From Serratia nematodiphila DZ0503SBS1 (GTDB lineage: Bacteria; Pseudomonadota; Gammaproteobacteria; Enterobacterales; Enterobacteriaceae): 64,000 nucleotides of DNA. The notes under the pieces were generated by a model, which saw only the letters and a list, made by a program, of their open reading frames with translations, was not told where the DNA came from and ran no database searches. How positions within the stretch are numbered: position 1 is the first letter of the stretch; every line of letters starts with the position of its first letter. The stretch covers positions 2,914,001-2,978,000 of the forward strand of contig NZ_JPUX01000001.1 of NCBI RefSeq assembly GCF_000738675.1. The letters are read 5' to 3'. The translations under genes and the position numbers were made by a program. Positions 16,315 through 23,905 of the stretch are shown here, in pieces.

Positions 16315-17696
16315 CGGCGTAGCCATTCCGGCTGCGCGGTGCCGAGCGTGGTCGCCGGCAGCGCCCATTGCAGCGTCGTACCCTGCAGGCTTAGCGGGGC
16401 GCGCAGGCGTTGCGCGGCCCCCCAGTAAGTCAATTCCGTTTCCGGGTTCTCGTCGGCGGGGCCGGCCGGCGCCAGCGGTTCCGGCCGATAATCTGCCGAA
16501 CAGGGATGCGCCAGCAGCAGCTGCGCCGTGCGCGCCAGCGACAGCCGCGCGTGGTAGCCGGTGCCGCGGCTCAGGCGCTGCGCCATACCGGTCAGCACCG
16601 CCGCCGCCATCAAATAGCCGGTGGCGTGATCCAGAGCCTGTACCGGCAACGGCACCGGCAAACTGGCGCTACGCCAAACCATGCCCGCTTCCGCCAACCC
16701 GCAGCTCATCTGTACCAGGCTGTCGAAACCGCGCCGGGTGCGCCACGGCCCGCTCCAACCGTAGGCATTCAGGCAGACGTCTATCAGGCCCGGCGCCAGC
16801 GCGCGCCTTTCCTCCGCGCCATAACCCAACTTCTCCAGCGCACCGGCACGGTAGCCGTGCACGATCACGTCGGTGTTTCTCAGCAGATGTTCAAACGTAT
16901 GGCGATCGTGCGCATTGGTCAGGTTGAGGCGCGCGCTGCGCTTGCCCAGCATGACTTCGTGTTCAACGCCGGGCTCATCCCAACCGTAGGGATCGATGCG
17001 CAGCACGTCGGCACCCAAACCGGCAAGAAAACGCGTGGCGATCGGCCCGGCGAGAATGCGCGTCAGATCCAGCACCCGTACGCCGTGCAGCGGCCGGGCG
17101 ACGGGAAGCGCCCAGCCCGGCGGTGGCGCTTCCGGCTGCAGCGAGGCGTGGATCAGCGGTTCGAGCGCTACGCTTTTGCCCTGAATATGTTGTCGCCACG
17201 CGGCCGCCGAGCGCATTTGGGCCGCGCAGCCGCCGGCTTCGATCACCGCTTCCTCCAGCTCGCTTTTTTTCCAGCCCAGCACGCGTTCCGCCAGCGTGCC
17301 TTTATCCGATGCCGAACCCAGCACTTGCTCCACCGCTCGCCGATGGTGCGGCGCATTGGTATGCAGGCGTATCCAGCCATCCGTCGTCGCATAGTCGCCG
17401 GCCAGCGCGTCCCAGGCCGCAGGCAGCGTCCACCCCAGCGGACGCAGCGTCCAGCCGAACCAGAGCGAGGCCAGGCGTTGATCGACCCAGACCTGCGGCG
17501 CGTTGGCTGCCTCGCGGCGAAGCAACTCGGCGCAGGCCAAACCGGCGGCGCTCCAGGCGGCGGTAGCCAATTCGGTTACGGGAAAAGCCGAAGGCAATGC
17601 GCCGGTGCCGCTTACGGTTAGCCGGTCGGCGGGGGCGGGGCGCTGCCCCAGGCTTTGCCAAATTTCGTCGAGCAGAGTGTGGATCAGAGGCGTCAT
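16311..17696 (-). CDS. CaiB/BaiF-type family III CoA transferase
   Basis: 461 residues. The C-terminal two thirds hold the family III core: LHGVRVLDLTRILAGPIATR (N-terminal CoA-binding strand), RIDPYGWDEPG, LGKRSARLNL, DVIVHGYRAGALEKLGYG and GFDSLVQMSCGLAEAGMVW. Members move CoA between organic acids. The N-terminal 190 residues form a diverged, probably non-catalytic CoA-transferase-like half, as seen in longer fused members. Substrate unknown. Confidence 0.85.
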   Translation of the reverse strand: MTPLIHTLLDEIWQSLGQRPAPADRLTVSGTGALPSAFPVTELATAAWSAAGLACAELLRREAANAPQVWVDQRLASLWFGWTLRPLGWTLPAAWDALAGDYATTDGWIRLHTNAPHHRRAVEQVLGSASDKGTLAERVLGWKKSELEEAVIEAGGCAAQMRSAAAWRQHIQGKSVALEPLIHASLQPEAPPPGWALPVARPLHGVRVLDLTRILAGPIATRFLAGLGADVLRIDPYGWDEPGVEHEVMLGKRSARLNLTNAHDRHTFEHLLRNTDVIVHGYRAGALEKLGYGAEERRALAPGLIDVCLNAYGWSGPWRTRRGFDSLVQMSCGLAEAGMVWRSASLPVPLPVQALDHATGYLMAAAVLTGMAQRLSRGTGYHARLSLARTAQLLLAHPCSADYRPEPLAPAGPADENPETELTYWGAAQRLRAPLSLQGTTLQWALPATTLGTAQPEWLRR

Positions 17697-17757
17697 CGGC
17701 CACTCCTTACGGGTTGTCGGAAATATAGCCTAGCGTAGCCCACCGCCGGCGACCTTG

Positions 17758-17919
17758 CTAAGGCGCAACGTCGAACGTGCGGCCATCGGCCAGTTTGGCG
17801 CGCAGGCTGCGGGCCGCTACGCCGGCGAATGGCTGCGCGCTGAAGTTGGCGGTCAGCGCTTTGTCCCACAGGGCCTGATGCAGCGGCCGGAAGGCGGCGT
17901 CGGCGCCCAATGTCGCCAT
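17758..17919 (-). pseudogene. Possible remnant of a lost gene (53-codon frame)
   Basis: A GC-rich frame starting MATLGADAAFRPLHQALWDK and ending LADGRTFDVAP reads like the C-terminal end of an enzyme, with a TAG two codons upstream and AT-rich DNA beyond it. There is no ribosome binding site. The abrupt composition change at about 17925 suggests a deletion or insertion boundary. It could equally be a chance frame. Confidence 0.3.
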
Positions 17920-18353
17920 CTTCTATTTGTGACATTGGAATATCATTGCGGTATTCCAGTTTATTTTTCGTTTAATAAATTGGCCTTTACTTCATTACCC
18001 GACGTCACTATACTCAGCCAAAATTTCGGTGGAGAAACCCAATTGGACAGTTGTAGTTGTAATAAAATAAATAAGGCAAGCTGACCAATTATCTTCTGAT
18101 TTGTTGCTTGCCGTTATCGGCGGGCAGCACCCCTCTCCAGTTATTTCTGAGCTGTGCATACCCGAATAAGAAAACGTTTCCTGATGCCAAGTGGCTTCAG
18201 GCGAATTGAGTTGGACGTTATTATGGTATTCTGCAGCCACAGCCTTTTCCCTCCAGGCATGACACGCTGATTCGCTGATTTATTTTCAGCGCGTTTTCGC
18301 GTGTGCTAAACAGCACATGATTTTATCTCCTGTGGTTAATTAAGGGGAAAGTC
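17920..18353 (+). other. mgtC promoter and long leader region
   Basis: About 430 bases without a recognised gene. It holds a PhoP-box-like repeat, a sigma-70 promoter and, if transcription starts near 18020, a leader of about 330 bases. Segments 18075-18081 (GGCAAGC), 18106-18113 (GCTTGCCG) and 18118-18125 (CGGCGGGC) allow two mutually exclusive hairpins. Short frames within it lack clear ribosome binding sites. Confidence 0.5.
17958..18014 (+). promoter_or_regulatory. PhoP-box-like direct repeat and promoter of mgtC
   Basis: AGTTTA-TTTTT-CGTTTA at 17958-17974 matches the PhoP direct repeat (K)GTTTA-N5-(K)GTTTA in ten of twelve positions with the correct 11-base period. Downstream lie TTTACT (17986) and TATACT (18009), 17 bases apart, as -35 and -10 elements. 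The box sits just upstream of the -35. Confidence 0.55.
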
Positions 18354-19052
18354 ATGGCTATGACTCCTTTCGTTTTAAATTTATTGCTGGCGATGTGCCT
18401 GGGCGCGGTGATTGGCGCCGAGCGCCAGTGGCGCCAACGCATGGCCGGCCTGCGCACCAATGCGCTGGTGGCGACCGGTGCGGCGGTCTTCATTCTCAGC
18501 TCTATGTCCACCGATCCGGCCAGCGCCGGCCGGGTGGCCGCGCAGATCGTCTCGGGTATCGGCTTCCTCGGCGCCGGCGTAATCATGCGTGAAGGGCTGA
18601 ACATTCGCGGCCTCAACACCGCCGCCACGCTGTGGTGTTCGGCGGGGATCGGCGTCCTGTGCGGCCTGGGCCAGCATTGGGATGCGGTGGTCGCCACGCT
18701 GGTGATCCTGTGCGCCAATATCCTGCTGCGCGAGGCCGCGCAGCGCATCAACCTGCAGCCGCACCAGCAGGCGACCGATCTGGAACTGTGCTATCGCATT
18801 CAGGTGACCTGCGGCGAGCAGGATGAAATTCTGGTGCGCACCCTGATTCTGCAGGCGCTGAACGGCGTCGCCTTGCGGCTGCAATCCTTGCGCAGCGCCG
18901 ATATTGCCAGCCCGGGGCAATTGGAAGTGTGCGCGGAAATTACCGCTACGCCGGCCGCGCAAAAAGAAATTGAGGGTATTGTTTGCCGCGTCAGTCTGGA
19001 AAAAAGCGTGAGTGCCGTGCGTTGGCGCGTCGCGTCCGAATTACCGGTCTGA
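18354..19052 (+). CDS. mgtC: MgtC virulence/magnesium-homeostasis membrane protein
   Basis: 232 residues, strongly similar to Salmonella MgtC: GAERQWRQRMAGLRTNALVA and on through TGAAVFILSSMSTDP, then AAQIVSGIGFLGAGVIMREG and GLNTAATLWCSAGIGVLCGL. Four to five membrane helices span about 5-125; a C-terminal cytoplasmic ACT-like domain spans about 140-232. In pathogens MgtC helps survival in macrophages and at low magnesium, partly by inhibiting ATP synthase. AAGGGGAAAGTC precedes the ATG. It is followed by mgtB in the Salmonella order. Confidence 0.95.
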   Translation: MAMTPFVLNLLLAMCLGAVIGAERQWRQRMAGLRTNALVATGAAVFILSSMSTDPASAGRVAAQIVSGIGFLGAGVIMREGLNIRGLNTAATLWCSAGIGVLCGLGQHWDAVVATLVILCANILLREAAQRINLQPHQQATDLELCYRIQVTCGEQDEILVRTLILQALNGVALRLQSLRSADIASPGQLEVCAEITATPAAQKEIEGIVCRVSLEKSVSAVRWRVASELPV

Positions 19053-19139
19053 GTAATAATATAAATATTGATTAACTTGATTATATGTTCGGTTTTATTC
19101 ATGAGTACCTTGAATAACGCGGAGCATTAAGGAGGCGTT

Positions 19140-19190
19140 ATGGACGATGACCCCGGAAGGGAAATGATTCTTGCGTGGCTGACAGGGTAA
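19140..19190 (+). CDS. Candidate 16-residue mgtB leader peptide (MDDDPG...)
   Basis: ATG at 19140 preceded by AAGGAGGCGTT, one of the best ribosome binding sites in the window. Product MDDDPGREMILAWLTG, stop at 19188. It lies between mgtC and mgtB. Three aspartates and a proline follow the initiator, the same kind of acidic/proline start as MgtL (MEPDP...) of the E. coli mgtA leader, whose ribosome-destabilising start couples low magnesium to mgtA transcription. mgtB itself has a weak ribosome binding site. Function here is inferred. Confidence 0.6.
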   Translation: MDDDPGREMILAWLTG

Positions 19191-19225
19191 TCACGCTATT
19201 CAGTCACGCTAATTAAAAAAATTCC

Positions 19226-19275
19226 ACTCTGCGCAGAGTCACCTGTTTATCGGGCGGGATCTCCCTGTGCGCAGA
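19226..19275 (+). promoter_or_regulatory. Mutually exclusive hairpins in the mgtB leader
   Basis: ACTCTGCGCAGAGT at 19226-19239 is a perfect 14-base palindrome. Its inner part TCTGCGCA (19228-19235) is also perfectly complementary to TGCGCAGA at 19268-19275, just ahead of mgtB. The two pairings cannot coexist. The element begins 36 bases after the leader peptide stop. Confidence 0.5.
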
Positions 19276-19297
19276 ACGAAAATAAGAGAATAGCGTT

Positions 19298-21997
19298 ATG
19301 ACTCAGATTAATGAAAGAATGCGTCGCCGTGATAAAGACGCGGTGACCTACGCCATTGCGCAAGAGGCGACCAACAGCATCGCCCAAACGCTGGCGAACC
19401 TGAAGTGCAACCGCAACGGCTTGACCCAGGACGATGCCGATGAGCGGCTGGAGCAGTTCGGCGCCAACCAGGTCGCCCACGACAAGGCGCCGCATGCCTT
19501 GATTCAGTTGATCAAGGCCTTTAACAACCCGTTTATCTTCGTGCTGATGGTGCTGGCTGCGATCAGTTTCTTTACCGATTATTGGCTGCCGCTCCAGAGC
19601 GGTGAAGAAACTGAACTCACCGGCGTCATTATCATTCTGACCATGGTCACGTTGAGCGGGCTGCTGCGGTTTTGGCAGGAATACCGCACCAACAAAGCGG
19701 CGGAAGCGTTGAAGTCGATGGTGCGCACCACCGCTACGGTGCTGCGCCGCAGCAGCTACAGCGCGCATCCGCTGACGCTGGAAGTGCCGATCCGCGAACT
19801 GGTGCCGGGGGATATCATTCAGCTCTCCGCCGGTGACATGGTGCCGGCCGACGTGCGTCTTATCGCCTCGCGCGATCTGTTCATCAGCCAGGCGATTTTG
19901 ACCGGCGAAGCGATCCCGATCGAGAAATACGATGCCATGGGCAACGTGGCGCAGAAGTCGAGCGAAGGGGAAGTGTCCAGCGAGAACGCGCTGCTTGAGC
20001 TGTCCAATATCTGCCTGATGGGCACCAACGTCGCCAGCGGCACCGCCACGGCGGTGGTGGTGGCAACCGGCGGGCGCACTTACTTCGGCTCGCTGGCCAA
20101 GTCGATCGTCGGTTCGCGGGCGCAAACCGCGTTCGATCGCGGGGTGAACAGCGTCAGCTGGCTGCTGATTCGCTTCATGCTGGTGATGGTGCCGGTGGTG
20201 TTGCTGATCAACGGCTTCACCAAAGGCGACTGGAGCGAGGCGGCGCTGTTCGCACTGGCGGTGGCGGTCGGCCTGACGCCGGAAATGCTGCCGATGATCG
20301 TCAGCTCCAACCTGGCGAAAGGGGCGATCGCCATGTCACGCCGCAAGGTGGTGGTGAAGCGCCTGAACGCCATTCAGAACTTCGGCGCCATGGACGTGCT
20401 CTGCACCGACAAGACCGGCACCCTGACCCAGGATCGCATCATTCTCGAGCACCACATCGACGTCACTGGCGCCAGGGATAACGAGGTGTTGCACCTGGCC
20501 TGGCTGAACAGCTTCCATCAGAGCGGCATGAAGAACCTGATGGACCAGGCGGTGATCCGCTTTGGCCGCGGCAAACCGGGGATCGAAGCCCTGGGCCGTT
20601 TCAGCAAGGTGGATGAGCTGCCGTTCGATTTCGTGCGCCGCCGTTTGTCGATCGTGGTGGCGGACGAAAATGGCACGCAGCAGCTGATCTGTAAGGGCGC
20701 GGTAGAGGAGATGCTCGAGATCGCCACCCACGTGCGCGAAGGCGACAAAACGCTGGAACTGGACGACGCGCGCCGTGCGGCGCTGCAGGCGCTGGCCCGC
20801 GAGTATAACGAAGACGGTTTCCGCGTGCTGGTGCTGGCGACGCGCGAGCTGGATGCGCAGCGCCCGGCCGAACCGCTGAGCGTGGCCGACGAGCGCGACA
20901 TGGTGGTGCAAGGGCTGCTGACTTTCCTCGATCCGCCGAAGGAGAGCGCGCAGCAGGCGATCGCCGCACTGCAGGAAAACGGCGTGACGGTGAAGGTGCT
21001 GACCGGCGACAACCCGGTGATCACCTGCAAGATTTGCCGCGATGTCGGGCTGGAGCCGGGTGAGCCGCTCTCCGGGCTGCAGATTGAACAGATGGATGAC
21101 GAAGAGTTGGCGCGCGAAGTGGAACAGCGTACGGTCTTCACCAAGCTGACGCCGCTGCAAAAATCGCGGGTGCTGAAAATGCTGCAGAGCAACGGCCATA
21201 CCGTCGGCTTCCTCGGCGACGGCATCAACGATGCGCCGGCGCTGCGCGATGCCGACGTCGGCATTTCGGTCGACACCGGCACCGACATCGCCAAGGAGTC
21301 GGCGGACATCATCCTGTTGGAAAAGAATCTGATGGTGCTGGAAGAGGGGGTGATCAAAGGGCGCGAGACCTTCGGCAATATCATCAAGTACCTGAACATG
21401 ACCGCCAGCTCCAACTTCGGCAACGTGTTTTCGGTGCTGGTGGCCAGCGCCTTCATCCCGTTCCTGCCGATGCTGGCGATCCACCTGTTGATTCAAAATC
21501 TGATGTACGACATTTCCCAGCTGTCGCTGCCGTGGGACAAGATGGACAAAGAGTTCCTGCGCAAGCCGCGCAAGTGGGATTCCAAAAACATCGGGCGCTT
21601 TATGCTGTGGATTGGGCCGACCTCGTCGATCTTCGATATTACGACCTATGCGCTGATGTGGTACGTGTTCGCCGCCAACAGCGTAGAACACCAGGCGCTG
21701 TTCCAGTCCGGCTGGTTCATTGAGGGGCTGCTGTCGCAAACGCTGGTGGTGCATATGCTGCGCACCCAGAAGATCCCGTTCATTCAGAGCACCGCGGCGC
21801 TGCCGGTGTTGCTGACCACCGGGTTGGTGATGGCGCTCGGCATCTACATTCCGTTCTCACCGCTCGGCGCCCTGGTTGGCCTGCAGCCGCTGCCGTGGGA
21901 ATACTTCCCGTGGTTGGCCGCAACGCTGGTCAGCTACTGCGTGGTCGCGCAGTTGATGAAGCGTTTCTATATCCGCCGCTTTGGCGAGTGGCTCTAA
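19298..21997 (+). CDS. mgtB: MgtB magnesium-transporting P-type ATPase
   Basis: 899 residues. The phosphorylation motif DVLCTDKTGTLTQDR, the actuator loop LTGEAIP, nucleotide-binding KGAVEEM and hinge LGDGINDAPALRDADVGIS are all intact. Stretches are almost identical to Salmonella MgtB rather than MgtA (RRKVVVKRLNAIQNFGAMDV; SQLSLPWDKMDKEFLRKPRK). It imports Mg2+ across the inner membrane using ATP, with about ten helices. With mgtC upstream it forms the PhoP-type mgtCB locus; the 245-base gap contains the leader ORF. Confidence 0.96.
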   Translation: MTQINERMRRRDKDAVTYAIAQEATNSIAQTLANLKCNRNGLTQDDADERLEQFGANQVAHDKAPHALIQLIKAFNNPFIFVLMVLAAISFFTDYWLPLQSGEETELTGVIIILTMVTLSGLLRFWQEYRTNKAAEALKSMVRTTATVLRRSSYSAHPLTLEVPIRELVPGDIIQLSAGDMVPADVRLIASRDLFISQAILTGEAIPIEKYDAMGNVAQKSSEGEVSSENALLELSNICLMGTNVASGTATAVVVATGGRTYFGSLAKSIVGSRAQTAFDRGVNSVSWLLIRFMLVMVPVVLLINGFTKGDWSEAALFALAVAVGLTPEMLPMIVSSNLAKGAIAMSRRKVVVKRLNAIQNFGAMDVLCTDKTGTLTQDRIILEHHIDVTGARDNEVLHLAWLNSFHQSGMKNLMDQAVIRFGRGKPGIEALGRFSKVDELPFDFVRRRLSIVVADENGTQQLICKGAVEEMLEIATHVREGDKTLELDDARRAALQALAREYNEDGFRVLVLATRELDAQRPAEPLSVADERDMVVQGLLTFLDPPKESAQQAIAALQENGVTVKVLTGDNPVITCKICRDVGLEPGEPLSGLQIEQMDDEELAREVEQRTVFTKLTPLQKSRVLKMLQSNGHTVGFLGDGINDAPALRDADVGISVDTGTDIAKESADIILLEKNLMVLEEGVIKGRETFGNIIKYLNMTASSNFGNVFSVLVASAFIPFLPMLAIHLLIQNLMYDISQLSLPWDKMDKEFLRKPRKWDSKNIGRFMLWIGPTSSIFDITTYALMWYVFAANSVEHQALFQSGWFIEGLLSQTLVVHMLRTQKIPFIQSTAALPVLLTTGLVMALGIYIPFSPLGALVGLQPLPWEYFPWLAATLVSYCVVAQLMKRFYIRRFGEWL

Positions 21998-22017
21998 GCC
22001 GCCTCGGCGTTCACTTC

Positions 22018-22039
22018 GGGGGCGAAATTTTTCGCCCCC
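22018..22039. terminator. Hairpin between mgtB and the convergent DUF3307 gene
   Basis: gggggcgaa-attt-ttcgccccc, a nine-pair stem. There is no T tract on either side, so termination efficiency is uncertain. Confidence 0.55.
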
Positions 22040-22045
22040 GCACCG

Positions 22046-22819
22046 CTACAGCAGTTTGTTGACCAGCAGGCCGAGCATGATGGTCAGCGTGAAGGAAAAC
22101 AGCGTGCCGAGCAGCACATACTCGGTACGCATCTTATCGTCGCTCTGGCGCAGATCGCCGAAACGGAAGATAGATTTGGCCGCCAGTAAAAAACCGATCG
22201 CCGGAATTTGCCCCAGCAGCACGAAGGTCAGGATCAGCGTTCTTTCCAGGTAGCCAATCTGTTTGCCCGCGCGCAGCAGCGAGTCGTTGTCGGCCTTGGC
22301 CGAAGGCGGCATTTGCGGCGTCCAGTGCGCCAGCAGTTGCCCAATCAGCAGGCTCATCGGCAGATAAATCAGGCTGTAGGCCACCAGCACCAGGCCGGTT
22401 TGCCAACGCCCCAGCTGCCGCCCCAGCGCGGCGAGCAGTTCACCGGCATTCGGCGTCAGCCCCAGCCACAGCAAGGCGATCACCGCCAGATGCAATCCCT
22501 GATCGAGCAGAAAGCTGCGGGCCGGGCTCAGACGGTTCATCGCGGTGACTTTCAGCAAATCGATCAGGTAGTGGCTGACGGCGATGGCCAGCAGGCTGGC
22601 CAGCACCTGCAGTGAAGAAAGCCCGCCGTGCAGCAGGCCGAAACCGGCCACCGCCCAGGCGGCCAGCACCCCGTGCAGCAACGCGTGCAACAGCAGAAAA
22701 CGCGAACGCGCGCGATGTTGGATTTTATCTTCCACCCAACTCAGCGGCTGCAGCGGAAAATCCGCCAGCAGATGGACGAGCAACAGCCAGGCCAGCAAAG
22801 GCGCATAGGTCAGATCCAT
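22046..22819 (-). CDS. DUF3307 membrane protein
   Basis: 257 residues with about six hydrophobic segments. The N-terminus (LLAWLLLVHLLADFPLQPLSW) and SHYLIDLLKV are DUF3307 landmarks. Function is unknown. DUF3307 genes often sit beside SatD-family genes, as here: the satD-type gene ends two bases upstream, so the two form one operon controlled from the satD promoter. Confidence 0.85.
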   Translation of the reverse strand: MDLTYAPLLAWLLLVHLLADFPLQPLSWVEDKIQHRARSRFLLLHALLHGVLAAWAVAGFGLLHGGLSSLQVLASLLAIAVSHYLIDLLKVTAMNRLSPARSFLLDQGLHLAVIALLWLGLTPNAGELLAALGRQLGRWQTGLVLVAYSLIYLPMSLLIGQLLAHWTPQMPPSAKADNDSLLRAGKQIGYLERTLILTFVLLGQIPAIGFLLAAKSIFRFGDLRQSDDKMRTEYVLLGTLFSFTLTIMLGLLVNKLL

Positions 22820-22821
22820 GG

Positions 22822-23418
22822 TCAGACGATCCTGTTAATGGCGTGAATAAACCGCATGATTTCCTCGTAGGCCGCGCGTTTCAGCGCGGCGGAGACCGTG
22901 GAGGCGGCTTTTTGCAGCTGGTCCGCCACGGCGGCGCCGCTGTCGGCGAACATTCTCGCCTGAACGATGCGCGCTTCGGCCTGTGACAGGCGGCCAATCA
23001 CATGATCTAACATCGGCAGCAGATCGCTGACAATGGTGTTTGTCCGATCGTTGTCGGTTTTCAGAGCCAGCCGGCAATTTTTTGCCATGGCGTCCAGCGC
23101 GCTGCCGGAGTTGATAAAGGCGCTGCCGTAACCGGCGGCGTCGGGCCGTTGGCTACCCAGCCCGACGGCGATGCGCGCATCCCAGTGCGCGGCGCCCATC
23201 GCCCGCAGCGCGAGGCGTATGTACACCGCCAGCAACAGCCCGTCCTCCGGGGCGGCCTGCGCCTGGAAGGCATCGCCGCGAAAGATTTCCACCTGATGCA
23301 GCCGCCCGTCACGCCGCAGCCGATCGAGCAGGTTATGCAGCCCATTGAGGTAGTTGACGGTGTCTGATCGGCGGGAATCGACCAGATCGCCGCTGATTAC
23401 GCTGATTGGCGTCGGCAT
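22822..23418 (-). CDS. SatD-family protein
   Basis: 198 residues from the ATG at 23418 (MPTPISVISGDLVDSRRSDT); an ATG four codons earlier (23430) is also possible and neither has a strong ribosome binding site. The ISGDLVDSR start and the later QAEARIVQARMF region match the SatD family, of unknown biochemical role. A winged-helix-like C-terminal half (about 140-198) is possible. Two near-identical 20-base palindromes lie 36-84 bases upstream of the ATG. Co-transcribed with the DUF3307 gene. Confidence 0.75.
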   Translation of the reverse strand: MPTPISVISGDLVDSRRSDTVNYLNGLHNLLDRLRRDGRLHQVEIFRGDAFQAQAAPEDGLLLAVYIRLALRAMGAAHWDARIAVGLGSQRPDAAGYGSAFINSGSALDAMAKNCRLALKTDNDRTNTIVSDLLPMLDHVIGRLSQAEARIVQARMFADSGAAVADQLQKAASTVSAALKRAAYEEIMRFIHAINRIV

Positions 23419-23453
23419 GGCGTGTTCCATTATTTGCGGAGGGATGACTATAA

Positions 23454-23502
23454 ATTCGCACCTGGATACGAATATGTCAATAATTCGCCTCTAGGTACGA
23501 AT
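23454..23502 (-). promoter_or_regulatory. Twin palindromic operators before satD
   Basis: ATTCGCACCTGGATACGAAT (23454-23473) and ATTCGCCTCTAGGTACGAAT (23483-23502) are two copies of one palindrome approximating ATTCGTACCTAGGTACGAAT, with centres 29 bases apart. On the minus strand TTGACA lies between them, so a repressor bound there would block the satD promoter. Confidence 0.65.
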
Positions 23503-23630
23503 TTATGGGGTTTTCGCCTGTGAGGGCGAAACGGGCAGGATGAGGAACGTGGGATGAACGGCCGGGAATGCGCGGGCCTGCCAGGCTCGCCACCGGCGGC
23601 GTAGAGGGGAAATGGCCGGCAACCGGCTGT

Positions 23631-23810
23631 TCAGAAGCTTTTAACCAGCACGTCACGCGGCATTTCGCTGCCGTGTTTCAGCAGATGCTCAAACGATCGC
23701 TCGCTGCTTTTCAGCTGCTGCAAAAACTCCTGCGGCGACAGATCGTGCTTTTTGCCGCTCATGTAAGCCAGCGCCAGTTCTTTTGCCTGATAGCGGGAGA
23801 AGTTGTACAT
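23631..23810 (-). CDS. Small soluble protein, unknown function
   Basis: 59 residues starting MYNFSRYQAKELALAYMSGK, helical and charged, without membrane segments. GAGGACACC precedes the ATG. The longer upstream start at 23864 has no ribosome binding site. It stands alone. No named family was recognised. Confidence 0.6.
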   Translation of the reverse strand: MYNFSRYQAKELALAYMSGKKHDLSPQEFLQQLKSSERSFEHLLKHGSEMPRDVLVKSF

Positions 23811-23905
23811 GGTGTCCTCGATACGGTGAATGTCAGTGCTCACGATTGTAGCGAAAGAGCACATAATGAACAGCGGCTTTGGCGTATGGAATCGATAGCC
23901 GAAAC

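Noticed and set aside
17995..18240. 81-codon minus-strand frame in the mgtC leader
   Set aside because: No ribosome binding site and no protein-like composition; it overlaps the regulatory leader.
19298..21997. Long minus-strand frames opposite mgtB (up to 472 codons)
   Set aside because: They are shadows in GC-rich DNA; the plus strand encodes a complete P-type ATPase with all motifs.
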